DNA of 64,000 nt from Pectobacterium fontis (GTDB lineage: Bacteria > Pseudomonadota > Gammaproteobacteria > Enterobacterales > Enterobacteriaceae). The notes under the pieces are model-generated. The model did not search any database and was not told where the DNA came from. It saw only the letters and a program-made list of their open reading frames with translations. The position numbers and the translations under genes were made by a program. Each line of letters opens with the position of its first letter. The first letter of the stretch is position 1. Positions 39,773 to 49,329 of this stretch are shown here, in pieces. The stretch covers positions 1 to 64,000 of the forward strand of contig NZ_JSXC01000035.1 in NCBI RefSeq assembly GCF_000803215.1. The letters run 5' to 3'.

Positions 39773-41464
39773 TTACGCGACTTTCGCCAGTTGTTCATCA
39801 GAGCGTTTCAGCAACGCATACAGCACGCCAGCCACTGCGGTTCCGGCAATAATCGCCAACAGGTAGCCAATAACCGGGGTAATCGCGCCAGGAATCAATA
39901 GCACGAACAGACCACCATGTGGTGCCATTAACTTAGCGCCCACCATCATTGACAGCGCACCAGTCAGTGCGCCACCGATGATGCAGCAAGGCAGAACGCG
40001 CATTGGATCACGCGCCGCGTAAGGGATCGCCCCTTCGGAGATGAAGCACAAGCCCAGCACAAATGCCGCTTTACCGCCTTCACGCTCGGTCGGATTGAAT
40101 TTCTTGCTTGCCAACACAGTCGCCAGACCCATCGCCAGCGGTGGCACCATACCTGCTGCCATGACGGCGGCCATCGGCGCATAAATCTGGCTACTGAGTA
40201 ACGTAGTACCGAAGACGTAAGCCACCTTGTTAACCGGCCCGCCCATATCCGTACACATCATCGCACCCAGAATGGCCCCCAGGATCACCGCATTCGCCGT
40301 GCCCATGGATTGCAGCCAGCCTGTCAGACCCGTCAGAATTTTCGCCACTGGCGTACCAACCACGTAAATCATGATCAGGCCGGTGATCAACGTAGCGAAC
40401 AGTGGAATAATCAGGATCGGTTTTAGCGCCGTCAGACTTTGCGGCAGAATCAGTTTATTGTTGATCGCTCTGGCAACATAACCCGCCAGGAAACCGGCAA
40501 TAATCCCGCCGAGGAAGCCTGCGCCCGTACTCACCGCCAGCATCCCCCCCACCAGACCCGGCGTTAAGCCCGGACGATCCGCAATGGAGAACGCGATATA
40601 GCCCGCCAGCACTGGCACCATCAGGGCAAAAGCAGAACCGCCGCCGATCTTCATCAGCGCTGCTGCCAGCGTACCTTCCTGTTTAAAGGCTTCAATACCA
40701 AAGACAAACGACAGCGCGATACACAGACCGCCTGCCACCACCATCGGCAGCATATAAGACACGCCGGTCAGCAGGTGACGATACGGACCTGCCCCGCCTT
40801 TCTGGCCAGATTCGCTTGCGCTTGAGGCGCTGGCTTGCCCGGATGGCTGATACACTTTGGCTTCAGCCTGCGCTTTATCTAATTCCTGTGCCGTCTTTTT
40901 CAGTGCCAGCCCCGTCGAGGTGCGGTACATCTTCTTACCGGCAAATTTCGCCAGATCGACTTCAATATCCGCCGCGACGATCACCAGATCGGCCTGTTCA
41001 ACTTCTTCCGGGGTAATCGCGTTGCCCGCACCAACGGAGCCACGCGTTTCCACTTTGACCCACCAGCCGCGTTTTTTCGCTTCGCTTTCAATCGCTTCTG
41101 CCGCCATAAACGTGTGCGCGACGCCAGTCGGACACGCCGTTACGGCCACAATGCGTTTGGCAGCCGCGGGCTGCTGAACGGGAGCTGACGCCGCGGCTTG
41201 ATACGCGGTTGCTTCCGTCTGCGCTTTCGCTAAAAAGGCTTCCGGCTGTGAGACAGCCAGTTCAATATCGCCGACATACACCTGTTTGCCATTCAGTGCG
41301 CTGTCCACCGCAGCGGATGCACCCAGAACGATCGCCAGTTCAGCGTCGTTAGCTTGTTCTGTAAACGTCACCCCTGCTTTCGCAGCGGCAGCGCCGAGTA
41401 GGTTCTTCACCAGTTGGCTTCTCGCCAGGCCCAGTGATTTATCCAAAATCAGCAGCGTTTTCAT
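39773..41464 (-). CDS. fruA: Fructose-specific PTS enzyme IIBC FruA
   Basis: Takes up fructose and phosphorylates it to fructose 1-phosphate. The 563 residues (E. coli 563) show a duplicated IIB' domain (about 1-95), the active IIB domain with phospho-cysteine C111 in VTACPTGVAHTFM, a linker rich in Ala/Ser/Gln (about 200-220), and the membrane IIC domain (about 228-555) with GGPVNKVAYVFG. It is last in fruB-fruK-fruA, 18 bp after fruK. Confidence 0.97.
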   Translation of the reverse strand: MKTLLILDKSLGLARSQLVKNLLGAAAAKAGVTFTEQANDAELAIVLGASAAVDSALNGKQVYVGDIELAVSQPEAFLAKAQTEATAYQAAASAPVQQPAAAKRIVAVTACPTGVAHTFMAAEAIESEAKKRGWWVKVETRGSVGAGNAITPEEVEQADLVIVAADIEVDLAKFAGKKMYRTSTGLALKKTAQELDKAQAEAKVYQPSGQASASSASESGQKGGAGPYRHLLTGVSYMLPMVVAGGLCIALSFVFGIEAFKQEGTLAAALMKIGGGSAFALMVPVLAGYIAFSIADRPGLTPGLVGGMLAVSTGAGFLGGIIAGFLAGYVARAINNKLILPQSLTALKPILIIPLFATLITGLIMIYVVGTPVAKILTGLTGWLQSMGTANAVILGAILGAMMCTDMGGPVNKVAYVFGTTLLSSQIYAPMAAVMAAGMVPPLAMGLATVLASKKFNPTEREGGKAAFVLGLCFISEGAIPYAARDPMRVLPCCIIGGALTGALSMMVGAKLMAPHGGLFVLLIPGAITPVIGYLLAIIAGTAVAGVLYALLKRSDEQLAKVA

Positions 41465-41482
41465 TGTTTGTCTCCTGCTGTA

Positions 41483-42421
41483 TCAGTTAAAGGGTTTCAG
41501 GTCGACACGCGCCATCATTGCGGCCAACTGAGGACGATCGGTAATACCAACATTGCTTTGGCTGACGGCCAGCGCTGAAACCGCTGTCGCCAAACGTAGA
41601 GTGTGCTCACTGGATTCACGCATTAATAAGCCATAAATCAACCCCCCAACCATGGAGTCGCCCGCCCCTACCGTACTTACCACATCACAAGCTGGTGGCA
41701 ACGCGCGCCACGCGCCAGATGCATTCACCCACAGCGCGCCTTCCGCACCCAGGGAGATCACAACATGCGCGATACCCTGCTCACGCAACGCGTGGGCGGC
41801 ATCCACCACATCAGCCAGCGTTGGTAATTTACGCCCGGCCCATATTTCCAGCTCCCGACGATTCGGTTTCACCAACCAGGGAGAGGCTTTCAATCCCGCC
41901 ACCAGCGCTTCACGGCTGCTGTCGAAAATAATGCATGGACATTGCGTACGCAGACGCGACATCCAATCGGTAAAGGCATCAGGATCGACGCCAGCAGGCA
42001 GACTGCCGCTTACCGCAACCATATCGAACTGACCCAGCCAGCTTAGCGAATCATTGACGAAACGCTGCCAGTCTTGCTGTGTCACTTCAAAACCGGAAAA
42101 GTTGAAGTCGGTGACGTCGCCATCTTTTTCCGTTAATTTGACATTAATACGCGTACGCCCTGGAACAACCTGGAAACGGTTGGCAATGCCCAGTTCGCTG
42201 AACAGTTGCTGAAAACCATCCTGATTGTCTTTACCCAGAAAGCCACCGACCGTGACATCAATCCCGAGATCTTTCAGCACCTTGGCAACGTTGATACCTT
42301 TACCTGCGGCGTGCAGACCCGCTGTCTGAACCAGATTGACTTCGCCTTTTTCCACTTCCGGGCAATAGCCAACCAGATCATAAGCTGGATTCAGGGTGAT
42401 TGTGGCTACTCTCCTGCTCAT
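41483..42421 (-). CDS. fruK: 1-phosphofructokinase
   Basis: Phosphorylates fructose 1-phosphate to fructose 1,6-bisphosphate; a PfkB-family kinase of 312 residues, the E. coli length. It starts [15 protein letters not shown], carries [26 protein letters not shown] and the catalytic/ATP motif [11 protein letters not shown]. Its ATG overlaps the fruB stop by 4 bases, so translation is coupled. Confidence 0.97.
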   Translation of the reverse strand: MSRRVATITLNPAYDLVGYCPEVEKGEVNLVQTAGLHAAGKGINVAKVLKDLGIDVTVGGFLGKDNQDGFQQLFSELGIANRFQVVPGRTRINVKLTEKDGDVTDFNFSGFEVTQQDWQRFVNDSLSWLGQFDMVAVSGSLPAGVDPDAFTDWMSRLRTQCPCIIFDSSREALVAGLKASPWLVKPNRRELEIWAGRKLPTLADVVDAAHALREQGIAHVVISLGAEGALWVNASGAWRALPPACDVVSTVGAGDSMVGGLIYGLLMRESSEHTLRLATAVSALAVSQSNVGITDRPQLAAMMARVDLKPFN

Positions 42422-43551
42422 GCTGCCCCCTCGCCCAAACCGGATGTAATCGCGTCGCCAATCGCGGCCAGTGCTTGCTCCGCATCGCTACCGCTGGCGG
42501 TGAAGCGCAATTTGTGACCTTTCTTCACGCCCAGCGCGACCACTTTCATCAGGCTACGACCATTTGCGGGTTTGCCTGTACCATCCAGATTGGTGACGGT
42601 GATGTCACTGCTGAACTGTTTGATCACGTTCACCAGCATGGTGCCCGGACGGGCATGCAGGCCGTGTTCGTTGCGAATCGTGAATTCTGCCGTCAGCACT
42701 TCGCTCTCTTCCGGTACGTCGCTGGTCAATAAGGCCAGCAGCGTCGGCGCGTCAGCCGTCAGCAGACGTTCCGCTTTTTGCGCAATCAGCAGGTTGCTCA
42801 GGTAATCGATCGGGGCGAAAGCCTGATCGTCAGCCGCCGCAACCGTCACCAATAACGCCACGTTTTCACCGTCAACGCTGAAAGGCGTAGCCGGACGGGC
42901 CACCGCCGCTGCGCTGCTGAGATTACCGACAGCGCTATCGCTGAACCACACACCTTGTCCGAGATTGAGCGGCTTGTTGCTGACGGCAGTGCTGACGAAG
43001 CTGGCATCGGCTGCACCGACCTGCTGAAGGCGACCCGCGTTCAGCGCCTGAAGCGTCAGCAGATTGTCGGTCACGACATCCAACGCAATCAGCGAGGTAT
43101 CAAAGCGGAACTCCGCCAACTGCTGCTCACCCATCAGCAGGCTACGTAGCTCTTCTGCCGATGTGGTACTCGCCAGACGTGCCGCCACGCGATCGTCGCT
43201 CAGGACATGAGTCAGTTGACGCAGCAGCGCCAGATGTTCATCAGAACGGGCTGCAATACCCAATACCACATACGCGGTTTGATCTTCACCCCAGGTGATT
43301 CCCTGAGGAAACTGGAATACTTGAACCCCGGTCTTCAATACCAGATCGCGGGTATCGGTGGTGCCGTGAGGGATAGCAATACCGCTTCCCAGATAGGTGG
43401 ATGTCTGCTGTTCACGCTGTAGCATGCCATCGACATACCCTGCGTTAACGCACCCGGCCTCGGTCAGTGCTGAAGCAACAAGCTGGATAGCTTCCTGCTT
43501 AGTGCTGGCCGCGGCGCCCAAATGAATATCTTGCTGTGACAACTGGAACAT
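42418..43551 (-). CDS. fruB: Fructose PTS diphosphoryl transfer protein FruB (IIA-M-FPr)
   Basis: Carries phosphate from enzyme I to FruA. The 377-residue protein (E. coli 376) has an N-terminal IIA domain with phospho-His62 in [10 protein letters not shown], a middle domain of unknown role, and a C-terminal HPr-like domain (about 285-375) with the phospho-His in [12 protein letters not shown] and KANGRS-like ([11 protein letters not shown]) motif. It is the first gene of the operon and lies just downstream of two Cra operators. Confidence 0.97.
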   Translation of the reverse strand: MFQLSQQDIHLGAAASTKQEAIQLVASALTEAGCVNAGYVDGMLQREQQTSTYLGSGIAIPHGTTDTRDLVLKTGVQVFQFPQGITWGEDQTAYVVLGIAARSDEHLALLRQLTHVLSDDRVAARLASTTSAEELRSLLMGEQQLAEFRFDTSLIALDVVTDNLLTLQALNAGRLQQVGAADASFVSTAVSNKPLNLGQGVWFSDSAVGNLSSAAAVARPATPFSVDGENVALLVTVAAADDQAFAPIDYLSNLLIAQKAERLLTADAPTLLALLTSDVPEESEVLTAEFTIRNEHGLHARPGTMLVNVIKQFSSDITVTNLDGTGKPANGRSLMKVVALGVKKGHKLRFTASGSDAEQALAAIGDAITSGLGEGAA

Positions 43552-43573
43552 GGCACTCCTCTCTTGCTGAAAG

Positions 43574-43588
43574 TTGAATCGTTTCAGC
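43574..43588. promoter_or_regulatory. Cra (FruR) operator 1 of fruBKA
   Basis: TTGAATCGTTTCAGC, read on the minus strand GCTGAAACGATTCAA, fits the Cra consensus TGAAWCGWTTCA core without mismatch. It sits 23 bp before the fruB start codon. Confidence 0.88.
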
Positions 43589-43639
43589 TTTTATGAGAAA
43601 AAAATGTGTCGATTATTAGGGCGTTTCAAAAAAAATCCC

Positions 43640-43655
43640 GCCGAAACGTTTCAAA
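43640..43655. promoter_or_regulatory. Cra (FruR) operator 2 of fruBKA
   Basis: GCCGAAACGTTTCAAA has the symmetric core GAAACGTTTC of Cra sites. Its centre is about 66 bp upstream of operator 1; E. coli fruB likewise has two FruR sites. Confidence 0.85.
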
Positions 43656-43797
43656 AGTCTCATTCTATTACGCCATTTATGCAAGCTTTCTGCGCTGCTG
43701 ACGTAACAAAATTATGACATCACGCACATTTTAACGTGGATGACGCACTGCCAGCCAAAAAAATCACCCAATGGCTGACGCTATGCTGACGAAAAAT

Positions 43798-43822
43798 AAT
43801 GAAACAGGATTTCTGTTTCATT
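43798..43822. promoter_or_regulatory. Perfect palindrome upstream of setB
   Basis: AATGAAACAG (43798-43807), GATTT, CTGTTTCATT (43813-43822): arms of 10 bp without mismatch, 62 bp before the setB start and just upstream of a possible -10 (TAGTAT at 43834). A repressor operator is the best guess; the protein is unknown. Confidence 0.55.
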
Positions 43823-43884
43823 ATAAACCCGGGTAGTATGTCGCGCTCGACAGCCTTCGCCTATTTTCTAAGCGCTATCAATTT

Positions 43885-45063
43885 ATGTTCACTCCAGCAA
43901 ACACAACACGACGTCCGATTGACCTGACATCATCAGCATTCTTAGTCATTGCCTTTCTGACCGGGACAGCCGGTGCGTTGCAACTCCCCACGCTCAGCCT
44001 CTTTCTTTCCAGCGAGGTACAGGCGCGCCCTTTTCTGGTGGGGATGTTTTATACCGGTAGTGCGGTGATCGGCATTATCGTCAGCCAAATACTGGCTACG
44101 CGCTCAGATCGTCAGGGCGATCGCAAATCGCTGATATTTGTTTGTTGCTTGCTGGGCGCGCTGGCCTGCATGTTGTTTGCATGGAACCGTAACTACTTTA
44201 TTCTGCTGTTTATCGGCGTTTTACTGAGCAGTTTTGGCTCAACGGCAAACCCGCAACTTTTTGCGCTAGCGCGAGAACATGCGGATAAAACGGGTCGTGA
44301 AGCGGCGATGTTCAGTTCCATTCTCCGCGCCCAGATTTCGCTCGCCTGGGTGGTCGGCCCGCCCATTGCTTTTGCGTTGGCACTCGGTTTTGGCTTCACG
44401 ACTATGTATCTGACCGCCGCCGTCGTGTTTATTTTGTGCGGCATTCTGGTCAAATTTTTCCTGCCTTCCATGCCTAAAACGGTGGAAAAAACCACCTCTA
44501 CGCTGGAATCGCCGCGTCGCAACCGCAGAGATACGCTCTTATTGTTTGTTGCCTGTACCCTGATGTGGACCTGCAACGGAATTTACCTCATTAATATGCC
44601 GTTGTATCTGGTGCATGAGTTGCATCTGCCGGAAAAGCTGGCGGGCATCATGATGGGTGTGGCTGCCGGGCTGGAGATTCCGGTGATGTTGATTGCGGGC
44701 TACGTGGCTAAACGCTTCGGTAAACGTTTTCTCATGCGACTTGCCGTTGCGTCTGGTTTGCTGTTCTTCGGCGGTCTGCTGATTCTCGATGGAGAAATAG
44801 CCCTGCTGGGGTTACAGGCGCTGAACGCCATTTTCATCGGCATTCTGGCCGGCATCGGTATGCTTTATTTTCAGGATTTGATGCCCGGACAGGCGGGAGC
44901 CGCGACGACGCTGTTTACCAATACCACCCGCGTTGGTTGGATCATTTCCGGTTCGCTGGCCGGGATCGTTGCTGAAATCTGGAACTATCACGCGGTCTTC
45001 TTTTTCGCGCTGCTGATGATCGTCGGTTCCAGCTATTGTATGTGGCGCATCAAAGACGCCTGA
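43885..45063 (+). CDS. setB: Sugar efflux transporter SetB
   Basis: A 12-span major facilitator protein of the SET family that exports glucosides and other sugars (392 residues; E. coli SetB 393). Motifs are FLTGTAGALQLPTLSLFLS, ATRSDRQGDRKS (MFS loop 2-3), FALAREHADKTGREAAMFSS and YFQDLMPGQAGAATTLFTN. It is divergent from fruB across 333 bp, as in E. coli, and has a palindrome in its promoter region. There is no visible strong ribosome binding site. Confidence 0.95.
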   Translation: MFTPANTTRRPIDLTSSAFLVIAFLTGTAGALQLPTLSLFLSSEVQARPFLVGMFYTGSAVIGIIVSQILATRSDRQGDRKSLIFVCCLLGALACMLFAWNRNYFILLFIGVLLSSFGSTANPQLFALAREHADKTGREAAMFSSILRAQISLAWVVGPPIAFALALGFGFTTMYLTAAVVFILCGILVKFFLPSMPKTVEKTTSTLESPRRNRRDTLLLFVACTLMWTCNGIYLINMPLYLVHELHLPEKLAGIMMGVAAGLEIPVMLIAGYVAKRFGKRFLMRLAVASGLLFFGGLLILDGEIALLGLQALNAIFIGILAGIGMLYFQDLMPGQAGAATTLFTNTTRVGWIISGSLAGIVAEIWNYHAVFFFALLMIVGSSYCMWRIKDA

Positions 45064-45073
45064 TCGCCGCACG

Positions 45074-45328
45074 TTAAGGTGCGGTGTCAGCTTCCAGTTT
45101 GAGCAAATAAACCATCGCCTCATCCCGGTGGCTGAAACACATATCCGCACGCGGCTGTAAGCCTGCGCAAACCGCAGGCCGGAGAGGAGAATGGAACAGC
45201 CCACAGCGCATCGCGTCATCAAGGTGGATACAGGGCGTGTTCGCGGGCTTGCCATGCGGCAGCCCCGGCATCGGCGTTGAAATAGATGGCGCGGTACAAC
45301 ACGCACCACAATGGGAACGACAGTCCAT
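45074..45328 (-). CDS. yeiW: YeiW, YkgJ-type zinc/iron-chelating domain protein (UPF0153)
   Basis: An 84-residue cysteine-rich protein: CRSHCGACC near the N-terminus, then [18 protein letters not shown] and MCF. The clustered cysteines fit the CxxCxxCC pattern of UPF0153 metal-binding proteins, whose function is unknown. The ATG at 45328 (MDCRSHC) matches the family start. It is convergent with setB (10-bp gap) and divergent from efpL, as in E. coli. Confidence 0.88.
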   Translation of the reverse strand: MDCRSHCGACCTAPSISTPMPGLPHGKPANTPCIHLDDAMRCGLFHSPLRPAVCAGLQPRADMCFSHRDEAMVYLLKLEADTAP

Positions 45329-45490
45329 CAGCAAACTCTCCGGTGGGCTGACAAAAGATAGAAAGCGCCACGATAACAGTCCTGCCGCTAAAAACCAATA
45401 TCAGCACCTTCATCTTATCACTTGCCTGAATTCTCCAGCGCGAGTAACGTGTCGCCACAAAAATCACACTCCTTATAACAGGTAATTTTT

Positions 45491-46063
45491 ATGGCAAGAG
45501 CAAACGAGATTAAACGCGGCATGGTCGTTAACTATAACGACAAGTTATTGCTGGTAAAGGACATCGATGTTCAAAGCCCCAGCGCTCGCGGTGCCAGCAC
45601 GCTGTACAAAATGCGTTTTTCTGACGTACGCACGGGTTTAAAAGTGGAAGAGCGTTTTAAAGGCGATGATATTCTCGATACCATCACGCTAACACGCCGC
45701 ACGGTCACCTTCTCTTATATTGACGGTGATGAATACGTCTTTATGGATGATGAAGACTACACGCCTTATCTCTTCAAAAAAGATCAAATCGAAGAAGAGC
45801 TGCTGTTCATCCCTGAAGGCGGTATGCCGGGCATTCAGGTATTGAGCTGGGACGGCCAAATCATCGCGCTGGAACTGCCACAAACAGTAGATATGGAAAT
45901 CATTGAGACAGCTCCGGGCATTAAAGGCGCTTCTGCCAGCTCACGTAACAAACCGGCCACCATGAGCACCGGTTTGGTTATTCCGGTGCCAGAATACCTG
46001 AGCGCAGGTGAAAAAATCCGCATTCACATTCCAGAACGCCGCTATATGGGTCGTGCAGACTAA
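45491..46063 (+). CDS. efpL: Elongation factor P-like protein EfpL (YeiP)
   Basis: An EF-P paralogue that relieves ribosome stalling at difficult proline-type motifs. The 190 residues equal the E. coli length, with three domains: KOW-like N-terminal (about 1-63), OB (about 65-128) and C-terminal OB (about 130-190, with [20 protein letters not shown]). The loop tip is SPSARGAS with R33, so the lysine that EpmA modifies in EF-P is replaced by arginine, as is usual for EfpL. The ATG at 45491 has AACAGG about 8 bases upstream. Confidence 0.96.
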   Translation: MARANEIKRGMVVNYNDKLLLVKDIDVQSPSARGASTLYKMRFSDVRTGLKVEERFKGDDILDTITLTRRTVTFSYIDGDEYVFMDDEDYTPYLFKKDQIEEELLFIPEGGMPGIQVLSWDGQIIALELPQTVDMEIIETAPGIKGASASSRNKPATMSTGLVIPVPEYLSAGEKIRIHIPERRYMGRAD

Positions 46064-46149
46064 TCGCATACCTCGCATCATCAACACGATACTTGTCGCC
46101 GGATGAAATATCCGGCACATCCCACCGTCAATCCACATAGGAGCCTGCC

Positions 46150-47151
46150 ATGCTAACGAAAGTCAATTTGATTACGGGGTTTCTGGGGAGTGGAAAGACC
46201 ACGACGATTCGCCATCTGCTGTCGCAAAAGCCGGAAGACGAGGTCTGGGCGGTGCTGGTCAATGAATTCGGCGAGGTGGGCATTGATGGCGCGCTATTGG
46301 CAGACAGCGGTGCGGTTCTGAAAGAAATTCCCGGCGGCTGCATGTGCTGCGTGAACGGCCTACCAATGCAGGTTGGCCTGAATATGCTATTGCAACAGAA
46401 AAAGCCGCACCGCCTGCTTATCGAACCCACAGGACTCGGCCATCCGAAACAAATTCTCTCCTTACTGATGAGCGAGATCTATCAGCCCTGGCTGACATTG
46501 CAAGCGACGCTATGTCTTCTGGATGCGCGCCAACTCAGCGACACGCGTTACACGGAAAACGAAAACTTCCGCGATCAGCTTGCCGCCGCTGACATTATTA
46601 TCGCCAATAAACGTGATACCTATACCTCCGACGATCTCGCAGCCTTGCAGCAGTGGCAGCGGGTCAGTGGTGAGGGACGGCACATTATCGAAGCCAGTCA
46701 GGGAAACGTTGACCGCCAACAGCTCGATCAGCCGCGACACCATTCATCGCAAGACCGTGTGCGCGACCTTCCAGATGGAGCCCACCACCACTCACATAAG
46801 CCAACAACAGGTTTGGCCGCGCTGCAATTACCGGGTGGGCAATCCTGGCGACGTTCTCTCAATCAGGGACAGGGCTACCACGCCTGCGGCTGGATATTCG
46901 CGCCTGACACCACTTTTGATACTGCCGCACTACTGGACTGGGTTCGTCTTTCTCCCGTGAATCGGGTTAAAGGCGTGATGCGTATAAAAGAGGGAACGCT
47001 CATCGTCAACCGTCAGGGCCACGATCTGCATATAGAAACCCGATCAACACCACCGATTGATAGCCGTATCGAAATCATCAATGAAACACCGGCCGAATGG
47101 AATACGTTACAAGCCTCATTGTTAAAGGCTCGTTTAACTAATGTGGACTAG
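46150..47151 (+). CDS. yeiR: Zinc-binding GTPase YeiR (COG0523 / CobW family)
   Basis: A 333-residue metal-chaperone type GTPase (E. coli YeiR 328). The Walker A is GFLGSGKTTT, the metal-binding CxCC motif is GGCMCCVNG, followed by LIEPTGLGHP and IIANKRD (G4). A histidine-rich stretch lies between the domains (HHSSQ at about 198 and HHHSHK at about 214), and a CobW C-terminal domain ends the protein. E. coli YeiR is a zinc-responsive GTPase. AGGAG lies 8 bases before the ATG. lpxT follows at once. Confidence 0.95.
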   Translation: MLTKVNLITGFLGSGKTTTIRHLLSQKPEDEVWAVLVNEFGEVGIDGALLADSGAVLKEIPGGCMCCVNGLPMQVGLNMLLQQKKPHRLLIEPTGLGHPKQILSLLMSEIYQPWLTLQATLCLLDARQLSDTRYTENENFRDQLAAADIIIANKRDTYTSDDLAALQQWQRVSGEGRHIIEASQGNVDRQQLDQPRHHSSQDRVRDLPDGAHHHSHKPTTGLAALQLPGGQSWRRSLNQGQGYHACGWIFAPDTTFDTAALLDWVRLSPVNRVKGVMRIKEGTLIVNRQGHDLHIETRSTPPIDSRIEIINETPAEWNTLQASLLKARLTNVD

Positions 47152-47152
47152 A

Positions 47153-47878
47153 ATGAAGCCTTTTCGTCTTTGGATGCTTTGCCTTATGTCATTTGCTCGT
47201 TTTTCTTCTATTTTAGTGCTCAACGTGTTGGGTATTGGGCTGTTTTTATCCTGGTATCTCCCCGAAAATCATGGTTTTTGGTTCACACTCGACAGCCATA
47301 TTTTTTTCTATTTCAATCATCTTTTGGTCGATAGCCCAACATTTTTGCATCTGGTTGCGATTACCAATAACCGTGCCTTTGACGGCTGTGCGCTTATTGC
47401 AATGGGTGCGTTGTACCTCTCGTTTTATCTGAAAGCCACGCCGCCTGAACGTCGCCGTTTGTTGATCCTCGGTTTCATCATGCTGTTAACTGCCGTCGTG
47501 CTGAATCAGGCAGGACATCTATTACCCGTTCAACACACCAGCCCGACACTCTATTTTACTGACATCAATCGCGTTTCAGCCTTAACGGGCATTCCGACCA
47601 AAGATGCTTCATCGGACAGTTTCCCTGGCGACCACGGCATGATGTTAATGATCTTTGCTGCCTTTATGTTGCGTTATTTTACCCGCACGGCTTTCATCAT
47701 CGGCCTGGTCATCATGGTAATTTTCTCATTGCCTCGCATCATGATCGGCGCACATTGGTTTACGGATATTGCAGTCGGTTCGCTCTCTGTCGTTTTGGTC
47801 GGACTGAGTTGGTGGTTATTAACGCCGGCAAGCGATGCCGCTATTGCCTTGTTAAACAGACTATTAACTAAAAAATAG
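47153..47878 (+). CDS. lpxT: Kdo2-lipid A phosphotransferase LpxT (YeiU)
   Basis: Transfers phosphate from undecaprenyl pyrophosphate to lipid A 1-phosphate on the periplasmic side of the inner membrane. The PAP2 motifs are KDASSDSFPGDHG and RIMIGAHWFTD, with ITNNRAFDG before them; about five to six spans. Several starts are possible (47141, 47153, 47174, 47186). I use 47153, which has GGA 5 bases upstream and avoids an 11-base overlap with yeiR; the product is then 241 residues (E. coli 237). In E. coli it is inhibited by PmrR, which I could not find here. Confidence 0.9.
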   Translation: MKPFRLWMLCLMSFARFSSILVLNVLGIGLFLSWYLPENHGFWFTLDSHIFFYFNHLLVDSPTFLHLVAITNNRAFDGCALIAMGALYLSFYLKATPPERRRLLILGFIMLLTAVVLNQAGHLLPVQHTSPTLYFTDINRVSALTGIPTKDASSDSFPGDHGMMLMIFAAFMLRYFTRTAFIIGLVIMVIFSLPRIMIGAHWFTDIAVGSLSVVLVGLSWWLLTPASDAAIALLNRLLTKK

Positions 47879-48209
47879 ACGGTATAAATCCGTATAATTT
47901 CGGATTATTTACATCGACATTTTTTAACTGAACACATCATTAAATCTTATAAATAAAATAGTTAAAACTTCTCGCAATCCTGCTGCTGTTGCGGTAGTCT
48001 CGTTGAAGTTTGCTTTTTAGCGCATACTGAACTAGCGGCGGCAAGAGAAATAATGTGCATTACGACACAGTTTCGCCGATGAGTGTTTGGCTAAGAAGAC
48101 GCGGTGATTTAGTCTGAGTCTCGTTTTCATTTGGCATTTATACCCCAGTGAACTGGGGATACTACATAACGATATTTGTCGTTAAGGACAGCAAGGGAAC
48201 ATAACAATA
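47879..48209. other. Intergenic region lpxT-mepS
   Basis: 331 bp with no gene. It holds a weak lpxT hairpin AATCCG / CGGATT (47887-47906) and a hairpin CCCCAG-TGAA-CTGGGG (48143-48158) about 50 bp before mepS, in its probable 5' leader. The mepS promoter is not fixed. Confidence 0.5.
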
Positions 48210-48791
48210 ATGGTCAAGTCTCAACCGATTCTGAGATATATCTGGCGGGCAGTGCCTGCCGTCGCGGTGGCAATGATGCTCTCCGCATGTGGAAGTAATA
48301 GTGCATACAACCATAAAGCTCAAACTGATATGCATGCAGTTAATGATAAAGATGGTCTTTTACTGCAAGCCTCTCAGGATGAATTTGAAGCACTGGTTCG
48401 TAACGTGGACATCAAATCCAAGTTACTTAACCAATATGCCAGTTGGAAAGGCGTTCGCTATCGATTAGGTGGTGATAGTCGCCGTGGCATTGACTGCTCA
48501 GCTTTCGTTCAGCGCACGTTCCGCGAACAGTTTGGTATGGATTTACCGCGTTCTACTTATGAACAGCAAGAGATGGGTCAGCAAATTCAGCGCAACAAAC
48601 TGCGCGTTGGCGATCTTGTCTTGTTCCGCGCGGGTTCAACCGGACGTCATGTTGGCATTTATCTCGGTAACGATCAGTTCGTCCACGCGTCAACCAGCAG
48701 CGGCGTCATCATTTCCAAGATGACAGAAGACTACTGGAATAAGCGTTATCAGGAAGGACGCCGTATTCTGAGTAAAGGAAAAACCAGCTAA
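48210..48791 (+). CDS. mepS: Murein DD-endopeptidase MepS (Spr), NlpC/P60 lipoprotein
   Basis: An outer membrane lipoprotein that cuts D-Ala-mDAP crosslinks so that peptidoglycan can grow. The 193 residues (E. coli 188) have a lipobox LSAC with lipidated C27, and an NlpC/P60 domain (about 72-190) with catalytic C96 in GIDCSAF, H147 in GRHVGIY and H159. AAGGGAAC lies about 9 bases before the ATG. In E. coli it is degraded by NlpI-Prc. A clean terminator follows. Confidence 0.96.
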   Translation: MVKSQPILRYIWRAVPAVAVAMMLSACGSNSAYNHKAQTDMHAVNDKDGLLLQASQDEFEALVRNVDIKSKLLNQYASWKGVRYRLGGDSRRGIDCSAFVQRTFREQFGMDLPRSTYEQQEMGQQIQRNKLRVGDLVLFRAGSTGRHVGIYLGNDQFVHASTSSGVIISKMTEDYWNKRYQEGRRILSKGKTS

Positions 48792-48870
48792 ACACTATCC
48801 ACTCCCTTATTGCGATATTGCTTTGCTAGTGGAAAGACTTTGCTGTTAGCCAACAAAACGAGACAACATC

Positions 48871-48900
48871 AACGCCGCTTATAACAAGCGGCGTTTTTTT
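48871..48900 (+). terminator. Terminator of mepS
   Basis: CGCCGCTT (48873-48880) and AAGCGGCG (48886-48893) form an 8-bp stem followed by TTTTTTT. Confidence 0.92.
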
Positions 48901-49026
48901 ATGATGGACATCCTTGTCCATCACCCTACGGGCCGTTGCTACGCAACGTTGAAAAACGTTCCCTACGTTTTTTTATGATAGACACCCTTATCTGTCACCC
49001 TGCGAGCCGTTGCTACGCAATGTTAA
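48893..49026. repeat. Imperfect tandem duplication, period 74 bp
   Basis: GTTTTTTTATGATGGACATC starts at 48893 and recurs as GTTTTTTTATGATAGACACC at 48967. The two copies continue in parallel through CCGTTGCTACGCAA. The first copy includes the mepS terminator T-run. The rest of the 538-bp gap to yejA (49027-49329) is non-coding; TTTATCA / TGATAAA (49161-49184) is its only small palindrome. Confidence 0.7.
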
Positions 49027-49329
49027 CCATCTCTCCCAGAAATGGTTATGTCTGCTTTTCACCCAAATTCTGCTGCATATCGTCCCCCTTCTGCGGCGCA
49101 CTGCGCAAAATATGACTAAACCCACAACCTGAAACATTAACAGGCCGTGATTAAAGTAGGTTTATCACCTGATTTCATGATAAAAAGAAAACACGCAACT
49201 TCCCGATGGGAATGTTAATTATTTCAAGAACTTTATGCCGAGAAAATTGGCATCGTCGACGTTACGATATGGCATGTCTGCATCAGTCATCCAATCAGAT
49301 AACGTCCACTCGCAGGAGATTGCCGTCAG

